Positions 17,609 to 26,805 are shown, counted from the stretch's first letter. The stretch is 40,019 nt of DNA from CAYVQU01 sp964453155 (GCA_964453155.1 CAYVQU010000029.1:1-40019), one strand, 5' to 3'. Made by a program: numbers and translations. The notes: generated from the letters alone by a model not told the origin.

Positions 17609-17641
17609 CACCCTTCGATACGCTTCGCTACTCAGGATGCT
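17609..17641. repeat. Dispersed repeat family R4, copy b (short)
   Basis: CACCCTTCGATACGC followed by CTACTCAGGATGCT (17628-17641). These are the same words as in the R4 copies at 2944-3063 and 37097-37229, here without a mirrored partner. Confidence 0.6.
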
Positions 17642-17706
17642 TGCTTAGTAACATGAGTTACTGGATAGGAAAGCGGTTGCTGGCAGCAACTGCTTTCCGG
17701 TGGGAA

Positions 17707-19071
17707 TCAGTGAATGGGCGAAAAGCCCCATTTCTCCATCATAAATTTTACGGCGCGGCCAAAATAACCCCGCAATGGCCGCGGGCCAGTCCAGGGGATC
17801 TTGCGATTGACGATGAAATGGTCGGTGAAGTGATTCTTTTCACCAGTCATGAGGTCAGCAATGATCCGGCCGGCGGTTTGGGTCGAGGGGACTCTCTCGC
17901 TGAAGCCGACGCCGAAATAGATGTTGCGATGATCACCCATCACGCCTATCGATGGAATGCGTCCTAAAGTGTAAGCCGTGGTGCCGCCCCAGGTATGATC
18001 AATTTTAATTCCTTCGAGCTGGGGGAAAAAATCAAACAGGTTCTGTTTGATTCGCTGAGTTACAGATTTGTCATTCCCGGAACTAATTTGATCATTGTCA
18101 TAATAAACAAAATCTAAGCCACCCATGAGAATGCGACCGTCCGCGGTGGGGATGCTGTAGCTGTATAGGGCGCGTAAATCCGATAACCCGACACAATTTT
18201 CCCACCCAACGGATTCCCATTGGCGATTACTAAGTGGTTCGGTAACAATTTGATGCACAGCGACCGGAAAAACCCGATCCTTGAAAAAGCCAAGTTTATG
18301 CGCATAGGCATTTACGGCGATCACCACGACTGGGGCTTGGATATCACCCAACTCGGTGTCAATGTGATGGATTTTTCCAGGCGCGATCCGAGTTACCACC
18401 GTCCGCTCGCGCACTTCAACGCCGCATTCTTCCACAACCTTTTTCATCCCGCGGGCGAGTTTGGCGGGGTTGAGCGTGGCACCGTAAGGCATTTTGAGAC
18501 CGGCGACAAAGTTGGGCGAGTTTATCTCACTTTTGAGATCATCCCCAGAAAGCAAGGTCGACTCTAGGCCAAAAGATTTAAGTTCGGCTTGGTAGGTTTC
18601 TAATTCGCGGGTTTGTTTGGTATCCATGGCGACATCCAGCATGCCGTTTTCACAGAATTCGCACTCAAGGTCATGTTCGGCAATCACCGTTTTTATTTGG
18701 TTGATACCATAAGATGAAACTTCCCAATCTTTTTGACGGCGGTCCGGATCCTTTTGGGTCCAATCCAATAGGCTGGTCGCAATGCAAAAGCCCCCATTCC
18801 GTCCGCTGGCGCCATAACCACAGCAGGCGCCCTCCAGGATGACAATTTTTTTGTCGGGGAATTTTTGCTGGATATTGTAAGCCGCCGATAACCCCGTAAA
18901 ACCACCACCCACGATGACGATATCGGCCTTATGGCTGCCGCGCAGGGGCGCATTGATTTTCTGATTCTCGAGATCGACGGTTTTGAACCAGTAGTTGTCG
19001 ATAAAATACTCGTAGAGGTCGGGAGGTCTGAGATTCTTCTTCCAATTGTGGGTGCGAGAGAAATATTTCAA
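17707..19071 (-). CDS. DAO-family FAD-dependent amine oxidoreductase (gamma-glutamylputrescine oxidase-like)
   Basis: A 454-residue flavin oxidoreductase of the D-amino-acid oxidase family. It has an N-terminal extension of about 48 residues, then IVIVGGGFTGLSAAY at 51-65 and CGYGASGRNGGF, the signature of the PuuB-like subgroup that oxidises secondary amines such as gamma-glutamylputrescine or N-methylated amino acids. The C-terminal part contains HTWGGTTAYTLGRIPSIG and FGVGFSERVPSTQTAG, the second FAD-contact region. The start is TTG at 19071 with GGAG 7 bases upstream, better supported than any internal ATG. It lies directly before the FAD-GcvT dehydrogenase in transcription order, so sequential N-dealkylation is a reasonable inference. 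It lacks a GcvT domain, so formaldehyde or another aldehyde would be released freely. Confidence 0.85.
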   Translation of the reverse strand: MKYFSRTHNWKKNLRPPDLYEYFIDNYWFKTVDLENQKINAPLRGSHKADIVIVGGGFTGLSAAYNIQQKFPDKKIVILEGACCGYGASGRNGGFCIATSLLDWTQKDPDRRQKDWEVSSYGINQIKTVIAEHDLECEFCENGMLDVAMDTKQTRELETYQAELKSFGLESTLLSGDDLKSEINSPNFVAGLKMPYGATLNPAKLARGMKKVVEECGVEVRERTVVTRIAPGKIHHIDTELGDIQAPVVVIAVNAYAHKLGFFKDRVFPVAVHQIVTEPLSNRQWESVGWENCVGLSDLRALYSYSIPTADGRILMGGLDFVYYDNDQISSGNDKSVTQRIKQNLFDFFPQLEGIKIDHTWGGTTAYTLGRIPSIGVMGDHRNIYFGVGFSERVPSTQTAGRIIADLMTGEKNHFTDHFIVNRKIPWTGPRPLRGYFGRAVKFMMEKWGFSPIH

Positions 19072-19128
19072 TGTTTTTCTCCGTTAAGTAGTCCGTCTCA
19101 CAAATAAATTGAGAAAGAGAGATAATTC

Positions 19129-19163
19129 AGATTGCTTCACCCTACGGGGTTCGCAATGACGTT
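19129..19163. repeat. Dispersed repeat family R1, copy b (truncated)
   Basis: Only the right half is present: AGATTGCTTC (19129-19138) and TCGCAATGACGTT (19151-19163), identical to the right arm of the complete R1 copy at 11201-11281. Confidence 0.7.
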
Positions 19164-19220
19164 AATCTAATTTGTTATGAGACGTCTAGTTAAGTGCTTG
19201 TCGGAAAGTGTCGAAAATTT

Positions 19221-19341
19221 ACGTCACTGCGATGGTCTGAACGAAGTTCATTTGAGCGAAGCAGTTTGAATGCCAGTCTAGTAGATTGCTTCGTCGGCGG
19301 AGTAAGTCCTGAGCTTGTCGAAGGGCCTCCTCGCAATGACA
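19221..19341. repeat. Dispersed repeat family R1, copy c (diverged, longer)
   Basis: ACGTCACTGCGATG at the left and CTCGCAATGACAT at the right form imperfect inverted ends. AGATTGCTTCGTCGGCGGA and CTGAACGAAGTTCA occur inside. The copy includes an inserted-looking segment with CTGAGCTTGTCGAAGG. Copies b and c occupy most of the 295-base gap 19072-19366. Confidence 0.65.
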
Positions 19342-19366
19342 TAATTACAGAGCTTTCCAGAGATTA

Positions 19367-21004
19367 TCAAAACTCCGCCGCGCGGAATACTTCTTGCCCG
19401 GCAACCATGGTTAGCAAAACTTTGGTCTTGGATATCTCACTTGAGGGCAGTTCAAACAGGTTTTGGTCCAACACGATCAGGTCGGCCTGTTTGCCGACTT
19501 CCAGAGATCCGATTTCATCTTCGAGGAAATTGGCATAGGCCCCATTGTAGGTGTAGCTGGCGATCATATCCTCCAGGGAACAGCGTTCTTCGGGGAACAG
19601 GATTTCGCCGGATGTTTTCGTGAGGGGCAAGCGCGTGATCCCTTTTTGAATCGCGATCAGGGGGTCAAACGGGATCGTCACCGGGAAGTCGCTGGCGGAG
19701 GCCACGACCACCCCGGCGTCAATAAAACTTTGCATCGGATACTGTTTGTCGGCGCGCGCTTTGCCGAGGTAGGGGAGGGCCAACTCTTCATAATAATCAT
19801 CCACGCTGAACCAGAATGGTTGGGGTAGGCCGACCAGGTCCAATTCTTTGAAGCGGAGGATATCTTCGGGTTCCACCAATTGGAGGTGAGTGACCATATG
19901 CCGGGCATCCCGCGCCCCGTGGGATTTTTGAGCGCCCTCCAGGGCATCCAATGTGATCCGGGCTGCGGCGTCACCGATGACATGGACATGGATTTGGATT
20001 TTTTCTTTCTCCAAGGCCACGGCAGCCGGATTGAGTATCTCCGGGGGCCAAATGGGTTCGCCGCGGAAATCCGGGCGGTGAGCATAGGGTTCGAGCAAAT
20101 AGGCGGTGCCACCTTCTACGACTCCATCGACGAATATTTTGGCTGCGTTGGTTTGGAAATAAGGATGCTTATTTTCCGCGCGTTCGGCCACCACCATTTC
20201 AACCTGGGGTGCCAGGTCTTGATCAGGGTGTAGGGTGATCGAGCCGCGGAACCGCATGGTGAGTTGTTCATCTTGAGCGAGAGCATTGAAGGCCGCAATG
20301 GTGGGCTGATCGACCATCGAATCGTGTGAAAGGGTGATCCCGGCCTGGGCGGCCATTTCTTGATACGCCAGGAGGGCATTTTTTCGTTCTTCCAGGGTGT
20401 AATCGGGTAACGCCTCCCGGATCAAATTCATGGCCGTCTCGCGCAAGGTGCCGCTGGGTTCACCGGTTTCGGGGTGGCGTTCGATCCGGCCGCCATCGGG
20501 ATCGGGGGTTTCGGCAGTGATGTGGGCCCATTCCAGCGCTACCGAGTTAACCCACATGGAATGGCCATCATACGAAACCAGGGCAATGGGTTGCTGCGGA
20601 ATCAAGGCATCTAAAGTTTCCTTACTTGGCCCCAGCGCGTCGTAATACGAATCCGTCCAGCCGCTGCCGCGGTAAACATCTTTGTCAGGATGCTGGGTGA
20701 CATATTCCCCGATCACTTCGGTATATTTTTGGGCTGATTCCAGGTTATACAGGCTGATATTGCCGACCAAGTCCATCGCATGGGAGGGATGGGCATGCGC
20801 ATCGACAAATCCAGGCAAGACCATTATCCCATCCAGGTCGATAACGGTTGTTTCTGCACCGATAAAAGCCCCCACTCCGGCCATATTCCCAACATACGTG
20901 ATTTCTTGTCCGGAAATTGCGATGGCCTCAGCCCAATTACGATTTTGATCAACGGTGTAAACTGCGCCATTTTTTAGAACCAGGTCAGCTATTTGAGGGG
21001 TCAT
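19367..21004 (-). CDS. YtcJ-like metal-dependent amidohydrolase
   Basis: A 545-residue amidohydrolase-superfamily enzyme of the YtcJ/AepA type (amidohydrolase_3). The sequence shows VLPGFVDAHAHPS with metal ligands His70 and His72, the GSGWTDSYYD and VSYDGHSMWVN blocks typical of YtcJ proteins, HVHVIGDAA in the barrel, and the catalytic aspartate in SASDFPVT. The C-terminus returns to the small beta domain (GSLEVGKQADLIVLD). AGGAG lies 8 bases before the ATG. It is the first gene of the left arm and is transcribed away from the Lrp/AsnC gene, so their promoters share the 21005-21251 region. YtcJ relatives hydrolyse varied N-acyl or cyclic substrates; the one here is unknown. Confidence 0.88.
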   Translation of the reverse strand: MTPQIADLVLKNGAVYTVDQNRNWAEAIAISGQEITYVGNMAGVGAFIGAETTVIDLDGIMVLPGFVDAHAHPSHAMDLVGNISLYNLESAQKYTEVIGEYVTQHPDKDVYRGSGWTDSYYDALGPSKETLDALIPQQPIALVSYDGHSMWVNSVALEWAHITAETPDPDGGRIERHPETGEPSGTLRETAMNLIREALPDYTLEERKNALLAYQEMAAQAGITLSHDSMVDQPTIAAFNALAQDEQLTMRFRGSITLHPDQDLAPQVEMVVAERAENKHPYFQTNAAKIFVDGVVEGGTAYLLEPYAHRPDFRGEPIWPPEILNPAAVALEKEKIQIHVHVIGDAAARITLDALEGAQKSHGARDARHMVTHLQLVEPEDILRFKELDLVGLPQPFWFSVDDYYEELALPYLGKARADKQYPMQSFIDAGVVVASASDFPVTIPFDPLIAIQKGITRLPLTKTSGEILFPEERCSLEDMIASYTYNGAYANFLEDEIGSLEVGKQADLIVLDQNLFELPSSEISKTKVLLTMVAGQEVFRAAEF

Positions 21005-21167
21005 GATAAAGTCTCCTAAGGATTTTTCTACATTTTGCGCCTTAGCTTCTCCACGTCTCTACGTTAAGATGGTGGCTTCATTATAAGACGGATTATATCA
21101 TGCTGATTTCTGGATCATAAATAAAATGTAAAAAAACTTCCGAATCTGAAATATAAATATTCTTTGA

Positions 21168-21196
21168 TTGACATTTCGGAAAATTTACGTTATCTT
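21168..21196 (+). promoter_or_regulatory. Predicted sigma70-type promoter for the Lrp/AsnC gene
   Basis: TTGACA (21168-21173), a 17-base spacer and TATCTT (21191-21196). TTCCGAA (21138-21144) and TTCGGAA (21175-21181) form an inverted pair around the -35 region that could be a regulator site. The divergent amidohydrolase promoter must lie in the same 247-base interval, but I cannot place it. Confidence 0.5.
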
Positions 21197-21251
21197 ATAA
21201 ACGGGATGAATACCTTTACTGCTCTTTATCGAAGTTTCATTGGTGGGGCCT

Positions 21252-21755
21252 ATGTATAAACCTGATGAATTTGATTGGAAAATAATAACGTTACTCAATG
21301 AGGATGGTCGCATGCCTAGTGCGGAGATTGCGCGTAAGTTGGGGACAGTCTCGGCTCGGACGGTGACCAATCGAATTAATGCTCTGATCGAACACGGTAT
21401 CATCAATATTCGCGCCGTGGTCGACCCCGAAGCGGTGGGTTATGGGGTCATGGCCGATGTTTTTGTCGAAGTCGAACCGGGGCGGGTGCGCGAAGTCGCT
21501 AAACTGGCCGCCGAATTCCCCCAAAGCAGTTATGTCGCTTGTGCTACCGGCGAATCAGACGTCAGTATTTCCTTGCGGGTTCGTAATATTGAAGAACTCT
21601 TCGATTTTATTACCGAAAAAATTGGCAAAATTCCTGGGGTTCGGCGAACCCAATCTTATCTCCTCCCCCTAAAAATTAAGGATCTCGATACCTGGCTACC
21701 GCCAGAGGTTCAGGCTGCTTGTGTTGATCCTGATGTAGAAAAATCTAGGGCCTAA
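21252..21755 (+). CDS. Lrp/AsnC-family transcriptional regulator
   Basis: A DNA-binding regulator of 167 residues counting from ATG 21252; a TTG at 21240 is in frame, but the ATG follows a GGTGGGG ribosome-like site. Residues about 7-52 form the AsnC-type helix-turn-helix (FDWKIITLLNEDGRMPSAEIARKLG). Residues about 65-140 form the RAM effector domain (GYGVMADVFVEVEPG and CATGESDVSISLRV). Family members bind small amino acids and usually control transport and catabolism genes. It is divergent from the amidohydrolase and 91 bases ahead of the ABC importer, so both are natural targets. The C-terminal tail beyond the RAM domain (about 25 residues) is longer than in short Lrp proteins. Confidence 0.9.
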   Translation: MYKPDEFDWKIITLLNEDGRMPSAEIARKLGTVSARTVTNRINALIEHGIINIRAVVDPEAVGYGVMADVFVEVEPGRVREVAKLAAEFPQSSYVACATGESDVSISLRVRNIEELFDFITEKIGKIPGVRRTQSYLLPLKIKDLDTWLPPEVQAACVDPDVEKSRA

Positions 21756-21774
21756 CAACCTGTGTGAAGTGGAG

Positions 21775-21786
21775 CGGGATATCCCG
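21775..21786. promoter_or_regulatory. 12-bp perfect palindrome upstream of the ABC importer
   Basis: CGGGATATCCCG lies between the Lrp/AsnC stop codon and the substrate-binding protein start. It could be an operator or a small mRNA hairpin. No function can be assigned. Confidence 0.35.
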
Positions 21787-21846
21787 TTCTGTAGAAAGTT
21801 TTTAGTCCAAGCAAAAAAACATAACCAACCGATAAAGGAGGAAGAA

Positions 21847-23658
21847 ATGTTGAAATTTGGACACTTCAAGAAATTGATCCTGGTGGTCACTTTCGTATTG
21901 TTGGCTGGGCTCATCTTTGGGTGTGCACCCCAAGAGACCCTGGAAGAACCGGTCGTCGAAGAGCCGGCTGCAGAAGAACCAGCAGCGGAAGAACCGGCAG
22001 CAGAAGAGCCGGCCGAGGAACCGATGGCTGAAGAACCCGCTGCTGAAAAAACCAGCATCACCATTCTCATTCCGGATAATCCCTCTGAATTCCATGGATA
22101 TGGCGCGGGTACCGGCTTTGAAGAAGTAATCAGCGAGCTGGTCATGCTTTCAGTATCAGAAATTGATGACCAAGGAAACTACTTCCCCGAATTAGCCACT
22201 GAAATTCCCACCGTTGAAAATGGCGGCGTGGTCATGGATGAAGAAACCTGGGAGGTAGTCGTTACCTGGAATCTGCGCCAAGATATCTACTGGGAAGATG
22301 GCGAGCAGGTTAACGCCGATGATGTCCTCTTCACCTGGGATGCCTGGGTGGCCGCTGAAATCTGGTCGGGAGACTTAGATGCGACTGAATATGTGAAAAA
22401 GATTGATGATTTCACGATCGAAGTAAAATACTATTATCCTAACCCTCAATACGCAACTCACTTTGGTGGCGAAGATTTCCCGATCTTTGCGGAGCACTAC
22501 TGTGATGCCGAAGCAGGATACTGGGAGTGGAATTGCAACCGTGAACCTTTGAGCAACGGCCCCTATACACTTGAAGAATGGGTCGCGGATGACCACCTGA
22601 CCTTTGTGCGTAACCCCAACTACTATGATGCGCCCAAACCGTACATCGACGAAGTGATTCTCAGGATCGTTCCCGAAGAATCTGTGAAGCGCGCCATGAT
22701 GGATGAAGGTGACGCCGATGTCCATTACTGGCCTGCTGAGAACAATGCCCTGGTCTACATGGAAGAAGGCAATGGTACCAAATACTCCGTGTCACCCACC
22801 GAGCGTTGGATTATGAAAATATTCCCCAACACCAAGGCGAGAGGTGATACACCCGGCGAGGAAACGATACCTCATCCAATCCTGGCAGATAAGCGGGTTC
22901 GTCATGCGCTGCGAATGGCCATTGACGTGGATACCATTATCAATGATATCTTCCTGGGATTCGGCGAACCGGTCTGGTCTGAATTTTTCCGGCCGCCATT
23001 CGAAGATAGCTGTGGCATCCCCCGACCAGCTTTCGATATGGAAGGCGCAAAGGCGTTGATAAAGGAAGCTGGCTGGGAAGATACCGATGGCGACGGTGTT
23101 AATGAATGTCATGGCTGTCTGCATGCCGAAGAAGGCGACTTAATGACCATGGAATTCATGATCTACGCTGAATACGGCGAGACTCTGGAATTTGCACACC
23201 AATTCATCGCCGAAGCCTGGGCCAATCTCGGTGTGCAGACCGAGCTTTCGATTGTTGAAGGCGCGGTCTTGTGGGCCCAAGTAGAAGATGGCGGAATTGA
23301 GTTGGCTGGCAATTTCGATATCAATATGTGGGACAATGGTTATTCGGGAGTTGATATAACCGGCTACCTGTGGGATTACTATTACTATGCCTCCGATAGC
23401 GAATGGAACTTAGCCAATTGGACCGGCGAGGAAGCTGAAACCGTTGCAGCCTATATTGATGAGCTCTATACGGTAGATGAAGAATATCGTATGGAAGTCT
23501 TTTGTGAAATTGCCTTGATCCTCGAAGAGGAGTTACCGGCATTTGAGCTTTTCTCAACTCTCGAGATGTTTGGCCTTTCAGATCGGCTAGAAGGTGTGAA
23601 GCCCACGGCTTTTGATATCTTGACCTGGAATGTTGCTGAGTGGACTGTCACTGAGTAA
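21847..23658 (+). CDS. ABC transporter substrate-binding lipoprotein, family 5 (peptide type)
   Basis: A 603-residue extracytoplasmic solute-binding protein (SBP_bac_5). The start at ATG 21847 is fixed by AAGGAGG 6 bases upstream; the frame itself is open from 21769. Residues 2-25 are a lipoprotein signal peptide ending LIFGC, with lipidated Cys26. It is followed by an acidic, proline-rich linker built from EEPAA repeats (about residues 33-67), then the binding domain with W-x-x-RQDIYWEDGEQVNADDV and LSNGPYTLEEW, typical of peptide, nickel and opine binders. It captures the substrate outside the membrane for the permeases and ATPases encoded directly downstream. Similar linkers are common in Chloroflexota lipoproteins. 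Family 5 proteins also bind non-peptide ligands, so the substrate may be a modified amino compound. Confidence 0.92.
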   Translation: MLKFGHFKKLILVVTFVLLAGLIFGCAPQETLEEPVVEEPAAEEPAAEEPAAEEPAEEPMAEEPAAEKTSITILIPDNPSEFHGYGAGTGFEEVISELVMLSVSEIDDQGNYFPELATEIPTVENGGVVMDEETWEVVVTWNLRQDIYWEDGEQVNADDVLFTWDAWVAAEIWSGDLDATEYVKKIDDFTIEVKYYYPNPQYATHFGGEDFPIFAEHYCDAEAGYWEWNCNREPLSNGPYTLEEWVADDHLTFVRNPNYYDAPKPYIDEVILRIVPEESVKRAMMDEGDADVHYWPAENNALVYMEEGNGTKYSVSPTERWIMKIFPNTKARGDTPGEETIPHPILADKRVRHALRMAIDVDTIINDIFLGFGEPVWSEFFRPPFEDSCGIPRPAFDMEGAKALIKEAGWEDTDGDGVNECHGCLHAEEGDLMTMEFMIYAEYGETLEFAHQFIAEAWANLGVQTELSIVEGAVLWAQVEDGGIELAGNFDINMWDNGYSGVDITGYLWDYYYYASDSEWNLANWTGEEAETVAAYIDELYTVDEEYRMEVFCEIALILEEELPAFELFSTLEMFGLSDRLEGVKPTAFDILTWNVAEWTVTE

Positions 23659-23691
23659 GTTCTTGAAAATTTTTGAATAGATAGATTAATG

Positions 23692-23720
23692 GGAGGGGTT
23701 CAATACTTGAACCCCTCTCC
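23692..23720 (+). other. Strong intergenic hairpin between binding protein and permease genes
   Basis: GGAGGGGTTCAA and TTGAACCCCTCTCC pair around a 3-base loop. No T-run follows, so full termination is unlikely. Hairpins at this place in ABC operons often stabilise the binding-protein mRNA or cause partial attenuation, giving more binding protein than permease. Confidence 0.65.
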
Positions 23721-23745
23721 TGTTCAATGGTAGAAAGGTGTGTTT

Positions 23746-24786
23746 ATGGGACAATATATCGTTCGGCGTTTGCTTCAGGCCATCCCAATGCTATTAATTG
23801 TGAGCATTCTGCTGTTTGCGCTGGTAAATTTGGCACCCGGTGGACCGTTGTCCCAATTTAGCCGTTCGCGGCGGATGACTGAAGAAAGAGCAGAAGCACT
23901 CAAGCGGCAATTCGGTTTAGATAAGCCGCTGCCAGTTCAATATATTGTCTGGCTGATCGGAAACGACTGGATGGCAATTGACACCGACGGCAACGGCATC
24001 ACCGATAGTTACGGCACTCGCAAAGGTGTTCTGCGGGGAGATTTTGGCTTCTCTTATCAAAATCGCGAACCCGTCTTGCCCCAAATCATGGATCGGCTGC
24101 CCAATACCGTCTATCTGATGGGGATTACGTTAATCGTGGTGGCGATTATCGCCATTCCAGTTGGCATCATTTCTGCAATTAAACAGTACTCCGCTTTTGA
24201 TATCACAGTTACGACTTTATCATTTATGGGGCAAGCCATCCCTGAATTCTGGCTAGGTTTGATCCTGATCTTGGTATTTTATTTAACCCTGGACAACCCC
24301 TTCACCGGAGATTCTCTGCTACCGGGGGGCGGGATGTACACCATTGGCGCAGAGTTTTCCCTGGTGGATCGGATCCGACACTTGATCCTGCCGGTTTCAT
24401 TGGGCGTGGTGGGTTGGGTGGCCTGGTGGTCGCGTTTCCTGCGATCCAGCATGCTGGAGGTCATCAACCAGGATTATATCCGTACCGCCCGAGCCAAGGG
24501 ACAGAACGAAAGAAAAGTCCTTTATCGGCATGCGCTTAAAAATGCACTTATTCCATTAGTAACCATGATTATGATCGATTTTCCCTATGTTTTTACCGGC
24601 GCAATCGTTGTTGAACAGATATTCTCCTGGCCAGGCATGGGGCGAATGTATTACGACGCGGCCACCGGCAGGGATTATCCGATGTTGATGGGCGTCCTAA
24701 TTCTGGGATCGGTTGTAATCCTGCTGAGCAACCTAACGGCAGATATCATCTATGCGTATCTGGATCCCCGCGTCCGTTATGATTGA
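23746..24786 (+). CDS. Peptide-type ABC transporter permease, DppB/OppB family
   Basis: A 346-residue inner-membrane permease. The N-terminal segment IVRRLLQAIPMLLIVSILLFALVNLAPGGP is the standard DppB first helix and loop, and FGLDKPLPVQY follows. The EAA-type loop that contacts the ATPase is YIRTARAKGQNERKVLYRHALKNALIP near residues 243-269. About six membrane segments are visible. ATG 23746 is preferred over GTG 23740 because AAAGGTG lies at proper distance. Gene order binding protein, DppB, DppC, DppD, DppF is complete and all genes are closely spaced. The extra loop with DWMAIDTDGNGITDSYG is longer than in many DppB proteins. Confidence 0.93.
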   Translation: MGQYIVRRLLQAIPMLLIVSILLFALVNLAPGGPLSQFSRSRRMTEERAEALKRQFGLDKPLPVQYIVWLIGNDWMAIDTDGNGITDSYGTRKGVLRGDFGFSYQNREPVLPQIMDRLPNTVYLMGITLIVVAIIAIPVGIISAIKQYSAFDITVTTLSFMGQAIPEFWLGLILILVFYLTLDNPFTGDSLLPGGGMYTIGAEFSLVDRIRHLILPVSLGVVGWVAWWSRFLRSSMLEVINQDYIRTARAKGQNERKVLYRHALKNALIPLVTMIMIDFPYVFTGAIVVEQIFSWPGMGRMYYDAATGRDYPMLMGVLILGSVVILLSNLTADIIYAYLDPRVRYD

Positions 24787-24821
24787 AAGATTTTTGACTC
24801 ATTGAGGAGTTCTAGTATTTT

Positions 24822-25745
24822 ATGGCTATGAAACCTGAGGAACAAAACATTACGCTGAAACCCCCTGATACTATGGGTGCCCTGGTCTGGAGGCGATTTC
24901 GCCGCCATCCTGGCGCGATGGCCGGTGCGATCATCCTGATCATTCTGATTATAGCGGTGTTATCGGCTGGATTATCCCCTTACGACCCCGAGAAATCAGA
25001 TATTAAGAACAGGTTTCAACCCCCTTCCAGCAGCAATTGGTTTGGGACAGACGGCTTAGGCCGGGATGTTTTGGTCAGAGTCCTTTATGGGGGGCGGGTG
25101 TCCTTATCGGTCGGGTTTTTGGTTGTGGGAATCTCACTCAGTATCGGGGTGCCAGTCGGTTCTGCCGCCGGTTATTTTGGTGGGTGGGTGGACGGTTTCC
25201 TGACAAAAGTTATCGATGCAACTATGTCCCTGCCGGCTTTGATGTTCATGATCCTACTCGCCGCGATCCTGCGTGAAATCGATCTACCCTTTTTGAAAAG
25301 CAATTCCAGGTTAACGATTTCGCTGGTATTGGGCGTTTTGTCCTGGCCGACTTCCGCCCGGTTGGTTCGAGCCATTTTCCTGACCTTCCGTGAGATGGAA
25401 TATGTCACTGCCGCCAAAGCGCTGGGCGCCTCGAATTTGCGCATCATCGTCAGTGAGATTCTGCCGAATGGGTTAGGCCCAATCATTGTTGAGTCCACCC
25501 TGGGCATTGGTTATGCCATCATGGAAGAGTCAACCTTATCGTTTCTCGGTTTTGGGATCATGCCGCCGACGCCCAGTTGGGGGAATATGTTAGATAATGC
25601 CCAGGAGCACCTTTCCCAGTATCCCTGGTTAGCGATCTTTCCGGGATTAATGATCTTCCTGACCATCATCTCGATCAATTATATTGGAGATGGATTACGG
25701 GATGCCCTCGATCCCTACAAGATCCTGGCTCAAATTGATGATTAG
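24822..25745 (+). CDS. Peptide-type ABC transporter permease, DppC/OppC family
   Basis: A 307-residue membrane protein that pairs with the preceding permease to form the translocation path. It shows the DppC hallmarks: a cytoplasmic N-terminus ending in WRRFRRHPGAMAGAII, the FGTDGLGRDVLVRVLYGGRVSLSVG block at about 75-96, the EAA loop FLTFREMEYVTAAKALGASN, and a C-terminal SWGNMLDNAQ followed by GDGLRDALDP. GAGGAG lies about 12 bases before the ATG, slightly distant. It starts 35 bases after the DppB gene. Confidence 0.93.
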   Translation: MAMKPEEQNITLKPPDTMGALVWRRFRRHPGAMAGAIILIILIIAVLSAGLSPYDPEKSDIKNRFQPPSSSNWFGTDGLGRDVLVRVLYGGRVSLSVGFLVVGISLSIGVPVGSAAGYFGGWVDGFLTKVIDATMSLPALMFMILLAAILREIDLPFLKSNSRLTISLVLGVLSWPTSARLVRAIFLTFREMEYVTAAKALGASNLRIIVSEILPNGLGPIIVESTLGIGYAIMEESTLSFLGFGIMPPTPSWGNMLDNAQEHLSQYPWLAIFPGLMIFLTIISINYIGDGLRDALDPYKILAQIDD

Positions 25746-25782
25746 ACAAGGCGTTAGCATATCAACCTCGGAGGAGAGATAA

Positions 25783-26805
25783 TTGACTGAAATAGCTGAT
25801 CAATTCTTATTAGAGATCAAGGGAATGAAAACCTATTTTTACACCGAAGATGGGGTTTTAAAAGCGGTGGATGGTGTTGATTTTAATGTCAAAAAAGGTG
25901 AGATTCTTGGATTAGTAGGGGAATCGGGGTGTGGCAAAAGCGTTACCGCCTTATCGATCATGCAATTGATCAGAAACCCAGGAAAAATTGTTGAAGGCGA
26001 GATCAAGTTTGGATCGACCAATCTGCGAGAATTATCCCTGGAAGAAGTCCAGAAAATTCGCGGCAACAAGATCTCGATGATCTTTCAGCAACCCCAATCC
26101 AGTCTAAATCCGGTCATTAATGTCGGTGACCAATTGGCGGAAGTCTTTGAAATTCACGCTGGGATGAGCTCGGATGAAATGTGGGATCAATCCGTAGAAC
26201 TCCTACGAATGGTTGGTATCCCAGATCCGGAACAAAAAGCGCATGCCTATCCCCATGAGATGTCTGGTGGCCAGGCTCAGCGGGTGATGATCGCCATGGC
26301 ATTGGCGATGGGGCCTGAGCTTCTCATCGCGGACGAACCTACCACAGCTTTGGATGTCACCATCCAAGCCCAGATCCTGGACTTGATGCGGGATTTAAGA
26401 AATAAGTTGGGGACTGCTGTGATCCTGATCACGCATGACTTGGGTGTGGTGGCTGAGATGGCCGACTGGGTCGCTGTAATGTATGCTGGCCAGATCGTTG
26501 AACAAGCCGCGGTGGCACCCTTATTTGAAAAACCGCTGCATCCCTATACCAGAGGCTTGATCAATTCTATACCCATCCTGGGAGAGACCAAACACCGCCT
26601 GGCGGATATCGAGGGAACTGTTCCAAATCTAGTCAACTTGCCCCCAGGGTGTAATTTTGCCCCGCGCTGTAAAGCCAGAGTTGAGCAAGGATTAACCATC
26701 TGTGATGAGGTCAACCCAGATCTAGATGAGATTTTACCAGAGCACGTTGTTCGGTGCTGGTTGTATCACGATTATGAAAATCATAAAGCACCCTTGAAGC
26801 CCTAA
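25783..26805 (+). CDS. Peptide-type ABC transporter ATPase, DppD/OppD family
   Basis: A 340-residue ATP-binding subunit that drives import with the DppF partner. Walker A is GESGCGKS, the Q-loop is FQQPQSSLNP, the signature is MSGGQAQR and Walker B is LLIADEPTTALD. The C-terminal oligopeptide-transporter extension with cysteines (PPGCNFAPRCKA then CDEVNP and RCWLY) is present; in some relatives it holds an iron-sulfur cluster. The start is TTG 25783 with GGAGGAG just upstream and no better ATG nearby. Confidence 0.93.
   Translation: MTEIADQFLLEIKGMKTYFYTEDGVLKAVDGVDFNVKKGEILGLVGESGCGKSVTALSIMQLIRNPGKIVEGEIKFGSTNLRELSLEEVQKIRGNKISMIFQQPQSSLNPVINVGDQLAEVFEIHAGMSSDEMWDQSVELLRMVGIPDPEQKAHAYPHEMSGGQAQRVMIAMALAMGPELLIADEPTTALDVTIQAQILDLMRDLRNKLGTAVILITHDLGVVAEMADWVAVMYAGQIVEQAAVAPLFEKPLHPYTRGLINSIPILGETKHRLADIEGTVPNLVNLPPGCNFAPRCKARVEQGLTICDEVNPDLDEILPEHVVRCWLYHDYENHKAPLKP

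Noticed and set aside
21035..21066. Third R3 copy
   Set aside because: TTTTGCGCCTTAGC and CCACGTCTCTACGTT resemble R3 words, but the match is too short and decayed to claim.
23692..23720. Rho-independent terminator
   Set aside because: The stem is strong, but no T-run follows and the operon clearly continues.
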